Positions 20,933-31,920 of a stretch of DNA of 64,000 nucleotides are shown piece after piece. Position numbers and translations under genes: made by a program. This DNA is from Humulus lupulus (taxonomy: Eukaryota; Streptophyta; Magnoliopsida; Rosales; Cannabaceae), in the NCBI RefSeq assembly GCF_963169125.1, contig NC_084802.1:11594896-11658895 (forward strand). The letters are read 5' to 3'. Position 1 is the first letter of the stretch. The number at the start of each line of letters is the position of its first letter. The notes beneath the pieces were generated by a model. That model was not told the DNA's origin. It did not search any database and was given only the letters and a program-made list of their open reading frames with translations.

Positions 20933-22864
20933 AATATTAAAGATGTATGATTCAACTTTCATGGATGGAAGTCCTAAAATAACCAAAAGAGATTTCATGG
21001 CATATATAGTGAAAATGTCTTGTGTCTTACCTGGTGAAGGTGCTCTAATTTTGTGGAAGAAATTACAGTATTGAGATTCTAATTTTTGAAGGGAAAAGCG
21101 TTTAGAGACAGATATGATCTCGTTCAATTTTTCCCAACGATTTCTCATTGTTTTATATCCAAAATCAAATATTGTCTCCCCTTCTTTCCCTTCAATAATT
21201 ACTTCCATAAGATGTAGAGCTCGTAACTGAGACTCATGTGAACCTCCCAAGGTGTTCACACGCAAGTGTTTACTCATTCTTGTGAACAGTCTCATCCTTC
21301 ACCACTGCCCATCTACACCATGCACAACAATCTCACTATTATAGAATGAATTCATCGATATATAAATATAAATATGAGATAATGAAGAAGGTTGGTTTGG
21401 TTTACCCAAATCTACTGCCTGCATGGCCAGTCAACTTGGAAAGTGAAAAGAGCATAATATCATCATCAACTGGAGTAGAAATTGCAGTGAAATGTGGCCA
21501 ATAATAGACTCGATCGTAAATAGCTTTGGCCATTGGGTGTTGAAGACGAGCACGATTGAGTTGCCCATCAGGATTGTTTGGTGAGGTTACTATTTCAATT
21601 AGATTGATAGTATTATTATTATCATTAGAGTAGTTGTTAATCTTGTTCATCCACAAAGTTGAATCATCTTCGAATTTGTAATTGACCTCTTGAAAATACT
21701 CTGTTTGCAATTTGTAAAGCTGCCAAAAGTCCAAACCAAAATTAAAGCTTTTTGTACTCATAATATAATCATATATTTCTGCATACATCTCAAAATATTT
21801 ATGGATATTTATTTTACTTAATCCAACGGTTTTGGGTCAAATAAAATTCGTCATATCACGAGGCAATAAATATATTTATATAGAAAAATATACTAACCGG
21901 GTAATAGGGGATTATAGGTACAACTATAGAAGGAGAATTAGAAGAATTATTATGAGGTGAAAGGGCATGAACAGCAGCACTGATAAGCTGTGCTGAGCCA
22001 GTTCCAAAAATAATGTATTTTCCCTCAGTCACTGCATTTCCAACAATGGCATGCATTTGGCGAATTCGAGCTTCAAGTTGTTTGGACATGAAACCTGATT
22101 GGTTGAAGGTGTAACTCATTCTGTGCCAACCAGCCACCAACATTGCACTGCTGCCTGCATTTTTCATCCAAAATGGCTCCAAGAATAATGGATCTCCGCT
22201 GCAATTATATACATATTATGATAATTAGAGTAGTGTTACATGAGGTGTCCAACACCACATGAGATGTCACTCTATGATTGGTTAGCGATACCTCATAATA
22301 CTTATTAAATTCAAATAAGTGAGACCCGATATTAGATTACACTAATAGCAGTATGTCAATTCCTTGTGAATTAGTCATGAGTGGTGCAATTTAGCAATTC
22401 TATTATGATTATGCCATAATAACACTCCTAAAATAAAGAAATTATTGTACCTACCAATTTGACTTTTGTTTAATTTATTATGTATTTTGGTTATTATATA
22501 ACCACTGTAATTTTATGATATATATATATATATGGGTGTATTTGAATAGTTACTACCCATGAATGATTATTTTAATATTAATTATTTGATTAAGATCAAT
22601 GATCCATATTTATAGTTATTAATTAATATTTTGAAAAATAAATTTTGATTTTTTTAAATTTTTGGAAGCTTTACCTAATAAAAAATATGTATTTAATATG
22701 AAAATATAATATTGTAAACTTTTTATTTTTCAAATGCATATTAATTTATAAATATAAATAGTGTCTTTCATTAGTTGGAAACAACATTAATTATTACAAA
22801 AAAAACTAAATTCAAAATTAATGAATAAAAAAAAATATTTATCAATTGCCACATCGTTATAATT

Positions 22865-22899
<35 letters not shown>
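22865..22899. repeat. (TA)n microsatellite
   Basis: About 17 perfect TA units in the long first intron of the TAR-like gene. Confidence 0.92.
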
Positions 22900-22903
<4 letters not shown>

Positions 22904-23550
22904 TATAACTGTGAGGTCAAAAAAACTATTAAGGCTTTAATGGGCAAGATGGTATTTTACCAAAGGAATAGAAACTCTATTAATGTCACTCCCACTAACT
23001 TAAATTTATTAATTATTTCAAATATAAGATAGATATAAATCTTTTCATTATATTGAGTAAGAAAACTCGATTAACACGCTACTCTCTAGAAAAGTAGTTT
23101 TTTTTTTTTTTTTTTGGGTATACGTTCATTTTGATTATTAATGAGTTTTTCTAAGTAATTTTAAATATTTATTTGTTCTTATTTTGTGATTAAAAGAATA
23201 AACAAAATTGCAATTGAGTTTTTTACTATATAAAAATAAAATTCTTCGTTTTTATAGTTAGATTTAAAAAAAAAAAATTCTTCATTTAGTAAAATAAAAA
23301 CACAAAGGGAAAGGAGTTTTTATAATTATTACTTGGTGAAAAATAAAATAAATTTTATGATTTGAGGGAAAAAAAAGGGATTTGACAAACAACAACATGT
23401 GTCAAAAAAAGATTAAAGTCAAACTCAAATAATTTTATTATATAGATTACAAAATACCCCAACTTAAAAAAAATATCCAGGAGTGAAATCCTACCAAAAA
23501 AGGGAAACAAATGAAAACTACAATATATTGTATGTATTTGTATATTTATA

Positions 23551-23574
23551 GAGAGAGAGAGAGAGAGAGAGAGA
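23551..23574. repeat. (GA)n microsatellite at the splice donor of exon 1 of the TAR-like gene
   Basis: Twelve GA units read as TC on the gene strand and begin within the donor site itself: the exon ends CAAAG and the intron begins GTCTCTCTC. Repeat length change here could alter the spacing or strength of the first donor. Confidence 0.9.
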
Positions 23575-24033
23575 CCTTTGGGCATTTGCAGGACAAGAAG
23601 GAAGGAAGTTTTCACAGTGAGAGCCCCAATAGCAAGAATTGCACTCACAAACAGGTCCTTCTTCTTCATCAACTACCAAGCTGCTATCGATGTAAGCTCT
23701 TCCATGGCCGGAGCATGAGATGGCTGCCACTCTCTCAGCTTCCCTTGCAGCCCTTCTACTCCAACTCAGCTCATCACTACCACTACTTTCACTATTAAAA
23801 ACTACTCTCACTCTCTTAAACATAAACAAAACATTTAGAGTTAAAGAACATACCAATAAAAACAATATTGATATGTTCTTTGTAGCCTTATTATTATTTT
23901 CCATATGATCTCTTATCAAAAGCTCTTTCTCTCTATTGTTGCTATTATTATTATTATGGCCCAACATATGGGGAAAAAAAAGAATTTGCTTTTGATAAAG
24001 TAAATGACAGGAATCTGTGTGTGAGACACACCA

Positions 24034-24045
24034 CATATATAAATA
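24034..24045 (-). promoter_or_regulatory. Putative TATA box of the TAR-like gene
   Basis: On the minus strand the sequence reads AATATTTATATATG, about 70 bases upstream of the preferred start codon at 23967. Transcription would then start near 24005-24010. Confidence 0.5.
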
Positions 24046-26003
24046 TTTGGTTTATTGGCAACTATGACAGCCATTCATTTTGTGGAACTTAGTTAAGAAC
24101 AAATTAAATAAACAAATTATTGACGTTGTATATACTGTATATATTGACGTATATATATATATATTATATTGATAATAGGAAAACTATATTTACATTCCAA
24201 ATATATATAGATAAGAGATAAGTTATTTTATTTATATAGTCCTAATATTTTTTTTTTAATTTTCTTTAAAAAAAATTCCGTATTAATTTTAGTTTCCTTT
24301 CCTACATCTTTATATTTCTCTTAAAGATAATATATATCCTATTACTAAGGCACTATAAATTGGTCAAACCATTCAAAATATTTCTAAATGTATTTTTTAT
24401 TTTATTATATTTTATTTTGTCTTTTAGTGACATTTTTGTTTCCATGCCAATCTCTCTTTGTTCCTGGAAATTGGCAACATTATACACATGAATAATAATA
24501 ATAATATATTATCAATACTATTTATAATAAAACAATATAAATATCTAATAATAGTCTTTTTTAAAATAATATGATTTTATATGAAATAAAGATAAATAAA
24601 TAAAAGTACTCATTCTTTACATTAGAAGCCAGCACCATTTTTGAGAAGCATAATTCCATTTTCTTCTTGAATTTCAACTTTATCTATATATATATACTTT
24701 AATTTCTAAATGAATTTTTTTTTTACAGGTTGAAGACTTGAAGTTAATTTTTTTTTACTTGGACATAAAATTCTTTAATTATTCCATAGTTAGTTTTTTT
24801 TTCTGTAATATCAACTATCAAGAGTTACATAATTATGTATATAAATACATATGTGAGTTAAAAAAATTAAATAAAATTAATGCATATGTGATAAAAACAT
24901 AATTATCTATCAGGGGCATATAATTTTAATTAGAATAAATATGATTGTTTCCCTCTGAATTATTATTATTTTTAATTCATGTCACTTGAATTTTTTGCGT
25001 TATTAAAAATTTCTCCTGACCTATTTCCGCTATTGATTTGTGGGACATCTGTTCATTTCTATCCTACGTGGCTAACAGATGACTGATGTGGATATTTGGG
25101 CGATAATGTGGCAATGTCACGTGTCTAAAATAATGTCATGTGTATAAAATAAAATAATTAATTAATTTGAAATTAACAAAATCTATTTTCTTATTAAAAA
25201 TTAATAAATTAAAAAATAAAATAAGGTTTTTTTTAACGATTTAAGTTATTTTTTAAAACTAAAAAATAATTAAAAAAATTAAATCATTTTAAATAATTAA
25301 GATAAATAGCAGATTTTAATCAAAAAAGTTTAAAACAATTCTTAAAATAAATCAAAATTGAAATAAAATCTTCCTAAAAAGAGTAAATGTGTATAGTGTT
25401 TTAAAAAAAATCTAAATACAATATAATTGTTTAACCTTAACGTTACATCTCTTATTTTCTTCCTGCTACTGTAGATCGACTAGAGGTGGATGTCGAGGGG
25501 CTGAGATGGATGAGTATTCTTGTTTATATCGCTACGACTATACTAAAGAGATCCATGGGCAAGAACTCTTCAACAACCTATGAAGGAAGCGACTTGCTAT
25601 GTCAATCTGGGTTGAAATGCGAGGATGATGACTCTAATCTAGGTTGGGAAGATGGCTTGGTAGATTTGGTCGATGGTTGGAGCTCCTTAACAAACAACTA
25701 CCGGGAGGATCTGAGGAATGCTTCCACAAAGATGACGATGAAGATTGCGATCTAAGTTGTTGAAAATTCTAGGTTATTATTTTTTGTATTTGGGGTTTTT
25801 TTTGTTTATACATTTTCGGATCTAGTTTTTGCATCTGCGTATTTTGTTTATGCATTTCATGTCAGTTCCTGCTCAACATGGAAAAGTTTCATGATTCTAC
25901 ATCGTTAGTCAACGCTTTTGACCAACACAAATAAGTGGCACAACATTTATAGCAACAATAGTGATTATAAAAAATACAATATTCTTACATAAGAAATGAT
26001 TAC
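24046..26003. other. AT-rich intergenic region upstream of the TAR-like gene
   Basis: Very AT-rich with TA runs near 24145-24170 and 24685-24700. A block at 25020-25150 contains ACGTGGCTAACAGATGACTG and TCACGTGTC-like words often seen in plant MITEs, but no terminal repeats could be fixed. An open frame at 25486-25755 (MDVEGLRWMSILVYIATTIL start) has no recognisable domain and no coding context. Nothing else is supported. Confidence 0.5.
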
Positions 26004-26805
26004 TTTCACTACAAGAAATATGGGCTTTAGGGGCGACATCAGTCGTCCTTAAGGGCATCTCCAATGAAATTCTATCTTTATCTTCAAAACTACTTTTCCT
26101 TCATTTTGAACAAAAAATTCATCTCCAACCAAGCTTCAACTTCATCTTTATAATGAAGGAAAACACTATTTGTCTTCAATAATGAAGACACTTCTATTCA
26201 TTTAAAGTCAAAATTAGCCTTGATAATTTATTTAAATACAAATATATCCTCATATATAATATTATAAGTTTTAATTACTTATTTTTGTTATTTTAATTAT
26301 ATTTCATTTATAAAATTTAAATTTATGTTATACTAATAATTAAAATAAAAAAGTATACAACACAAAAATTAATAATAAAAATAAAAAGCCTATAACATTA
26401 TCAAATTTAAAATTACAAAATTTATATTACTAAATTAAATCAACAACAATTAAAAAAAACCAACAAAAAACAATAAAAAAAACAACAATTGTTACTAAAA
26501 TTAATTGATGATTAAAAAAAATAAAAGTAGAATATTGATGATCAAAATTTAATTATTTATTGATGATTAAAAAGAATAAAAGTGGATTTTTGTTTTTTAA
26601 AGTAATATTTGAAGTAGTGATTAATAATACCAAAAGTCGTCATTGATTATCATTAGAGGGCGACATGTCACCGCTAATATTTCGACGCTAATGCTGAACA
26701 AGTTCTTCTTCTTCATCTTCTTCTTCTTATTCTGTTTGTTTCGTTTCGATCTTCAATTGTAGTTCATTCACTCTATCTAATCGAATTCAACCTAAATCTC
26801 AAAAA

Positions 26806-27734
26806 ATGAAAGTAATGTCTAGTGATGATGATACTAAAGTATATATTAGGGGAGTACACGGTGTGGTTTGGGCGGTTTGAAAACTTTTTAATACACCACG
26901 CTACAAGTGCAGTGTAGTAGCTAGAACACACCGTGCGGTGTGATTTGGTTGCACCAAACTGACCAAACCAGACCATTTTTTGCGGTGTGGTTTGGGTGGT
27001 TTTCCACGGTGTAAGTGTGTTAAAAAATTATGTGTGAGATAGAGATGGTGATAGGGAGGAGGCGCAAATGAGATGAGAGAGGAAGGAGTTGTCATGTATG
27101 AGGTGTTTGAGAATAAGGTTATACCCTAATTTAAGTGGGCTCCTAGTTTCAGATTGGGTTACTAAAAAATGGTATATATGTAAAGTTTAAATTTTTTTAA
27201 CATATTTGTAAGTATGCAGTCCGGTGTGGTGCAAACCAAAATTTCACACCACCAAACCGCGCACTGCACCCACTGCGCAGTTTAGCTAAGATACAAATCA
27301 TACTGAACCATTACACTTTTGACACTGCAGTTTGTGGTGTAGTGTGGTGCGGTGCGGTCAGTCGCCGCGGTTTGCTGGTGTAGATGCTCACCCCTAGTAT
27401 ATATTTTTGTTGATTTCTTGAAAGTTCTGAAAAGGGACACCCAATGGGAGACCTACATGACCACAAAGCTCATCACCGGAACATGTCTTCAACTGTTAAG
27501 GTGTTATGATAACAGATCAGAGAGTTACAGAGCCCAATTGCTCGATGATGTAATTTCTTGATCACTTCTCTTCACAATTTTTGTTTAAACTACATTGGTT
27601 GCTCATTGAATTAGATGGTTTGATTGGGGTAGGATGGATCAGCTTATGTCTGGGTGTTTGTTAGCATTTGCGCGACATTCATAAGGAAGGACCTGTAGAA
27701 GATGTACTGGCATTGATTGATGCAATGATTGAAG
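26806..27734 (+). pseudogene. Captured first exons of a V-type H+-ATPase subunit H gene
   Basis: Exon 1 runs from the ATG at 26806 to 27549 and is interrupted by a hAT MITE (26847-27396). After it the protein reads [20 protein letters not shown] and then [20 protein letters not shown], a close match to the N-terminus of plant VHA-H, the regulatory subunit of the V1 sector of the vacuolar proton pump. Exon 2 (27633-27734) reads DGSAYVWVFVSI and, after a one-base loss near 27690, VEDVLALIDAMIE, again VHA-H. Donor GTAATT at 27550, acceptor GGTAG at 27628-27632 and donor GGTACT at 27735 keep the original intron structure. A 5'-UTR-like tract (26700-26805) precedes it. The fragment covers only about 80 of roughly 450 residues, so it cannot make a working subunit. 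Confidence 0.85.
26847..27396. mobile_element. hAT-type MITE, 550 bp
   Basis: It begins TAGGGGAGTACACGG and ends GCTCACCCCTA, an imperfect terminal inverted repeat of the common hAT type. A perfect 8-bp duplication GTATATAT flanks it (26839-26846 and 27397-27404). Internally it consists of GGTGTGGTTTGGGCGGTTT-like words in both orientations, typical for this MITE class. It sits inside the captured V-ATPase exon. Confidence 0.93.
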
Positions 27735-27895
27735 GTACTTACTTGCAACTTCTTTGTATTTATAGTTATATATATATGTGTTGTTAGAATTATTATTATT
27801 GACTAATATAATCACAAATATTATTCAATAATTACAACCATTAAGTAAAATGCCTATTAATTACCAATAACCATAATGGGATGGTTCACACTTAC

Positions 27896-30800
27896 TGTAC
27901 TGACCCAAATTTCCTAATAAAGCTTATGGCTTTGATTAGGAGGTCGAGAGGGACATAATTTATTTATTATGCAATTAAATGATTATATGTATGTTTATGT
28001 GTATTAAATATGCATGTGAACCTATTTCTGATTAATTGGGTGATTTTTATATTTTGGCAATTTCAGGTATATTTGGCATATATGTGGCATGTGTGGTGCT
28101 TCGTTATTATTTGGTTATGCTAGGGTTACTCAGCACGAGACGATCCTAGGAGGTAAGCTAGCGGGAAAGTCACAACGAGATTTATACTTGACTCGGAGTG
28201 AGTCAATGGGGTATTTAGCACATTAACGGGATATTGGGTAATGAGAATAAATATTTGATAGGAATAATGGAAATTGGATGGCATTAATTATAATTAGTGA
28301 GATAGAGGAGAAAGGACGGTTTTGCCCTTGGTGGTTGTTAAGGGTTTTAAATGACCTAGGGGCATTTTGGTCTTTTGACCTAAAGGATATATATATTAGT
28401 TAGAAAGTTGTAGAAAGCTAACCAAAACAGAGCATTGTTTTTCTTCTCCCGATCATCTTCTTCTCTTCTTTTCTCTTTAAATTTTTTAGCTCCATTTGAG
28501 GAATCAAGCTAGGAAGTTTAGCCTTGATGGTCTAGGGTTATGTTCTACCATTGAAGAGGGTGTAATTCTGAACTTGAGGTAAGTTTTTAACCATGGAAAC
28601 TTTGGTTTATGTTCTGTTTTATTATTGAGATTTAGTTGGAATTTTGAAGTTGAAAGTTGAGAATTGATGGGAGTTTTTAGCAAAGTTTGGTTGGGTTATG
28701 ATGCCTAGGACTTGTATGTTGGGTATTTGGGTTCATTTGGGAGTTTGAATGAAGTTTGGAATCATGTTTTGAAGCTTGAAATTGGAAAACTCAAAGGAGG
28801 AAGAACCAGGGCTGATTCAGACTGGTCCTAGCGCTACAGCGCCCAAGGGAGGGCGCTACAATGCTATCCAGGGCCAGTCAGCTCTGGTTGTAGCGCTGGG
28901 GCGCTAGGGGGCAGTGCTGTAACACTACCCTGTTTTTCCAGGGTCCTATTTTGGGCACTTTTGAGGGTTTTTGGCCCGGGGTTTCAATTCCTAAGGCTCG
29001 GGATCGAATCTACTAACCGTTTGAGTATGATTCGAGGTCCCGGGAGTGAGGTTTAGGTCAAGAACCTTTTATTGTTGATTCCATTAATTGGATTCCATAT
29101 TTGGTTATGAATCGGTGACCGCTAAGGGATCAAAGGATTAATCGTTCTCAAGGGTCGTTCATTTTTTATTTCTCGCTCGAACTAGAGGTAAGAAAACTGC
29201 ACCTAGTATGTGATGCATGTGATGCATGAGATACATGTGATTAGGGCATGACATGATTATTGAATATGAGATTGATCAGAGTTTGAGTCTCTGTAAATGT
29301 GCATGGTCATAATTATGCTAATGATTGTTGAGTAAGCATGCTGAATGCCCTACATCTAGATATTTAACATATGATATATGCCTGGTTGCATTGCTTACTT
29401 GTGAATGGAACTGACTTATGAGTCAGTAATCGACATTGGTGTTTGGTTACCGAGATTTTCGGAAACTATATTAATGAATATTATTATAGGGGTAATGGTA
29501 AGAAAAGCGGAAGATTAACAGGGGATTTTTACGTGGTTGGGGCGTAAATGAGCCTTAGTCCATGAGTCAATAGTATTAGATCTTGGAAAGCCTTTTACAA
29601 TGGAGTATCTCTCTGTATTTCGACAGAGTAACTGTATCCTAGTTGAAGAGAGATCCTTTTTCCAGTATTCTATTGCCTGTATTTATAGGCTCATGGGAAC
29701 ACTGGGTCTGGGCCGGGTATGACCCGGGCCCATCAGAGATATGGATACTCTTGGGCTCTCTAGTGGAAGCCTAATATAAAAGATAAAACATACATGAATT
29801 CCAGACCAGTTAAGGCCCAATAAGTTGGCCCAAGAGCTATATTTCGCCCGACAAAACGGTGCTTTTGGTCTGGAAACTTCGAGTTACGAGGCAGATTCAG
29901 GATACAAGACCAGTCAGAGTACTTGGCAACGCAGATCTGAAACAACGGCGTGCAATTCCGAGGTGACCTTTTCCGCAGGTGAAAAGTAGGGACAACGCCC
30001 ACGCAGAGTGGGGCGGCTTCAGGGTCCTGGACGCTTGGTCCCACCAACCGGGGACGATGTGATCCGGGTTCGTTTACCTTTGTCCCTCTTCATTTACCAC
30101 AGGCCCAGACCATTACCAGGGTCCGGGACCAGGACGTGTATGTCGTGGGGGTTCGAACTGTCTGTACGTCTCCCGGATGACTGTCCCGGACCTCCTTGTG
30201 GGCCCAGAATTGTACCCAGGCCCGTGCCCCCTTGGACATTCTCGTACCAAGAGGCCTTGGGCCGGGCCCACATTTTGAACAACCTCTGACCATGGGCCTG
30301 GACGAATGATCCGGGTCCACGCAGGAAATGGGGATAACATTTACCCCCCAAGCCTTCGCCTAGGCCCGCCAGGAGGAGGCTTGCATTGCCCCCAATATGC
30401 TCGCACAGTTGCTTCCCCAGTTCCTGCTTGGGATCGTGGGTCCGTGATAGCAAGCAGTGGTACTAGCCGTATGCTGGGCCCGGACTGTTTACCCCTGTCC
30501 GGGGACGTTTACCTTTGTCCCGCTTCGTGGCAAGGGTACACGTGTCACCTTGCGATTGCTGCACAAGTCTTGAAAGGTCGCCTAGCCCTCTCAAGGGTCG
30601 CTAGGCCTAGGCTAGTGTGTCAGCACAAGTCATGAACATTAATGCTTGAATGAATCATCATGAGCATTAATGCTTGATCGACCTTAAATTCGATGAAAAT
30701 TAAAAACGCTTGTCTAGTCTAAAGGCTAGTTACTTAGAGCCAAGGCCAAAAGGCCCAGGTGATTGCAACGTCACATGGCCAAGGGTGCGGAGCCCAAGTT

Positions 30801-31499
30801 TGTGACTCACTCATCAGTCACTCATCTGATTAGGGCTACACGCCCCAGCATGATTATTAGAATCTCAAAGTGTTAAACACTTATCTGATTAGGGCTACAC
30901 GCCCCAACATGATTATCACAATCTCAAAATGTTAATCACTCATTTGATTAAGATTGACTTGATAGTCATCCATACAAGAGGGCATGATCTACCATCATTA
31001 TCAGGACTTATTTGCATGCATGAATAGAGCTATTATTGCTAGGCATGCTTATTATGATTTAGTAACATGTTATTACTTGTTCATGAGCATATTAAGTTTT
31101 CTTGCTAAGCTTCGGCTCACAGATGCTATGTGGTGCAGGTAAAGGAAAAAGAAAGCTAGACCATCCTTGAGTTGGAGAGCTTAGGTGACGATGTGTACAT
31201 ATGAGGCTGCTCGACCGCCACGACCGAGGGTTTAAAGAGGAACTAGGGTTAAACCCTATTTTGCTGCTTAGGTCGGCTGGTTGTAAATATTTTCTTGTAA
31301 TTAACCTTTAAATTATATTTTTGGGATCTCAATGTATATTGTAAACGTTTTAGTGAAACATTGTATCTTAACCAAATTTTTTTAACCCTAAACCGCTAAT
31401 CATACTTAGTTACACGATTATGGCCAAATGACTCGATTATGAAGTTTAGCACAGTTTAAAATGCACAGCGTAACGGTCCCTGGAGATTAGGGCATTACA
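27896..31499 (+). mobile_element. Solo LTR of the long-LTR gypsy-type family, copy 2 (with a Tat LTR fragment inside)
   Basis: It begins TGTACTGACCCAAATTTCC and ends GGGCATTACA; the 5-bp duplication CTTAC is perfect (27891-27895, 31500-31504). Without the inner insertion it is about 2.4 kb. Landmarks shared with the other copies are the pyrimidine tract near 28440-28470, AGGTAAG at 28577 and 29187, a GC-rich palindromic cluster at 28824-28930 and TGTGGTGCAGGTAAAGG at about 31128. Confidence 0.92.
29494..30640 (-). mobile_element. Fragment of a Tat-type gypsy element (LTR plus adjoining 3' sequence)
   Basis: Alignment of solo LTR copy 2 with its relatives shows a GC-richer block here that the others lack. 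It contains AACATTTACCCCCCAAGCC (30338-30356), the complement of a polypurine tract beside an LTR end, the same arrangement as at 35176-35198 in the Tat element. This puts an LTR at about 29494-30342 in minus orientation with internal sequence to about 30640. Exact borders and target duplication could not be fixed. Several open frames inside are chance frames in GC-rich sequence. Confidence 0.6.
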
Positions 31500-31920
31500 C
31501 TTACTAATTGCATTAGAGGCACATGGTGGCACCCTAATGACTATATGTTGGCCCATTAAACTATAGTCCACCACCACTATCATAATGAACCCAATTAACC
31601 CACTAATACCCCTTAGGGTAAGAGGGTATAATAAATGAGAGGGCATGTAGTTGCATTAGTGTGTATGGTGGTATTGTTGTAAGGGTATCTATCCATAAGC
31701 TCCCTCTTGCATTTCTACTTGATCTTGTGTGTGACTTTGGCAGATTTCTAAGTGTGGAAATGGCTTAAGATAGGATGGGCAATATGGGAGGTATGTTCTC
31801 TTCATTGCTTAATTAATGCCCTAAATAAAATATGTTCTTTGATCTATTGTGAGCATTAATTGATTGTGTAGAATTTGTTTTGAGCATTAATGAGGCTCAT
31901 ATTGTGTTTACAAACTAACA

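Larger units (their letters stand above)
20149..23967 (-). pseudogene. Tryptophan aminotransferase-related / alliinase-like gene (TAR3/4 type), one frameshift
   Basis: Five exons fit complement(20149-20363, 21031-21312, 21406-21719, 21898-22198, 23576-23967), about 500 residues, the usual size. Exon 1 has an N-terminal hydrophobic anchor (NISILFLLVCSLTLNVLFMF) and the cysteine-rich EGF-alliinase domain (SWSRRAAREAE, CSGHGRAYID, CECNSCYWG). Later exons carry the PLP fold: FGTGSAQLISAA, TSPNNPDGQL, YDRVYYWPHFT and the PLP-lysine motif SLSKLTGHAGSRFG. The start at 23967 is chosen because a TATA-like element (about 24034-24045) excludes the more distal ATG; 23904 is an alternative. The family includes TAA1/TAR enzymes of auxin synthesis and alliinases; the match here is to the TAR3/4 or 'alliin lyase-like' branch, whose substrate is uncertain. 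Exon 4 is one base out of frame between KDETVHK and MSKHLRV (about 21272), confirmed by exon-length phase arithmetic. So this copy is a recent pseudogene, or the base is a sequence error. Confidence 0.87.
27782..31920 (+). repeat. 5' LTR of copia C, split by a solo LTR
   Basis: It begins TGTTAGAATTATTATTATTG and ends ACAAACTAACA, a perfect TGTTAG/CTAACA pair. Its own sequence is 27782-27895 and 31505-31920, about 530 bases. A primer-binding-site-like ATTGATATCAAGAGCTGG follows at 31921. Confidence 0.85.

Noticed and set aside
25486..25755. Plus-strand open frame of 89 codons beginning MDVEGLRWMS
   Set aside because: No recognised family, no splice or promoter context, in AT-rich intergenic DNA; it can be chance.
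26051..26640. Separate Harbinger-type MITE starting GGGCATCTCCAATG
   Set aside because: The start looks like known MITE ends, but no matching inverted end or target duplication was found.
30008..30640. Several overlapping open frames on both strands
   Set aside because: They lie in GC-rich LTR sequence where stops are rare by composition; none has a known motif.
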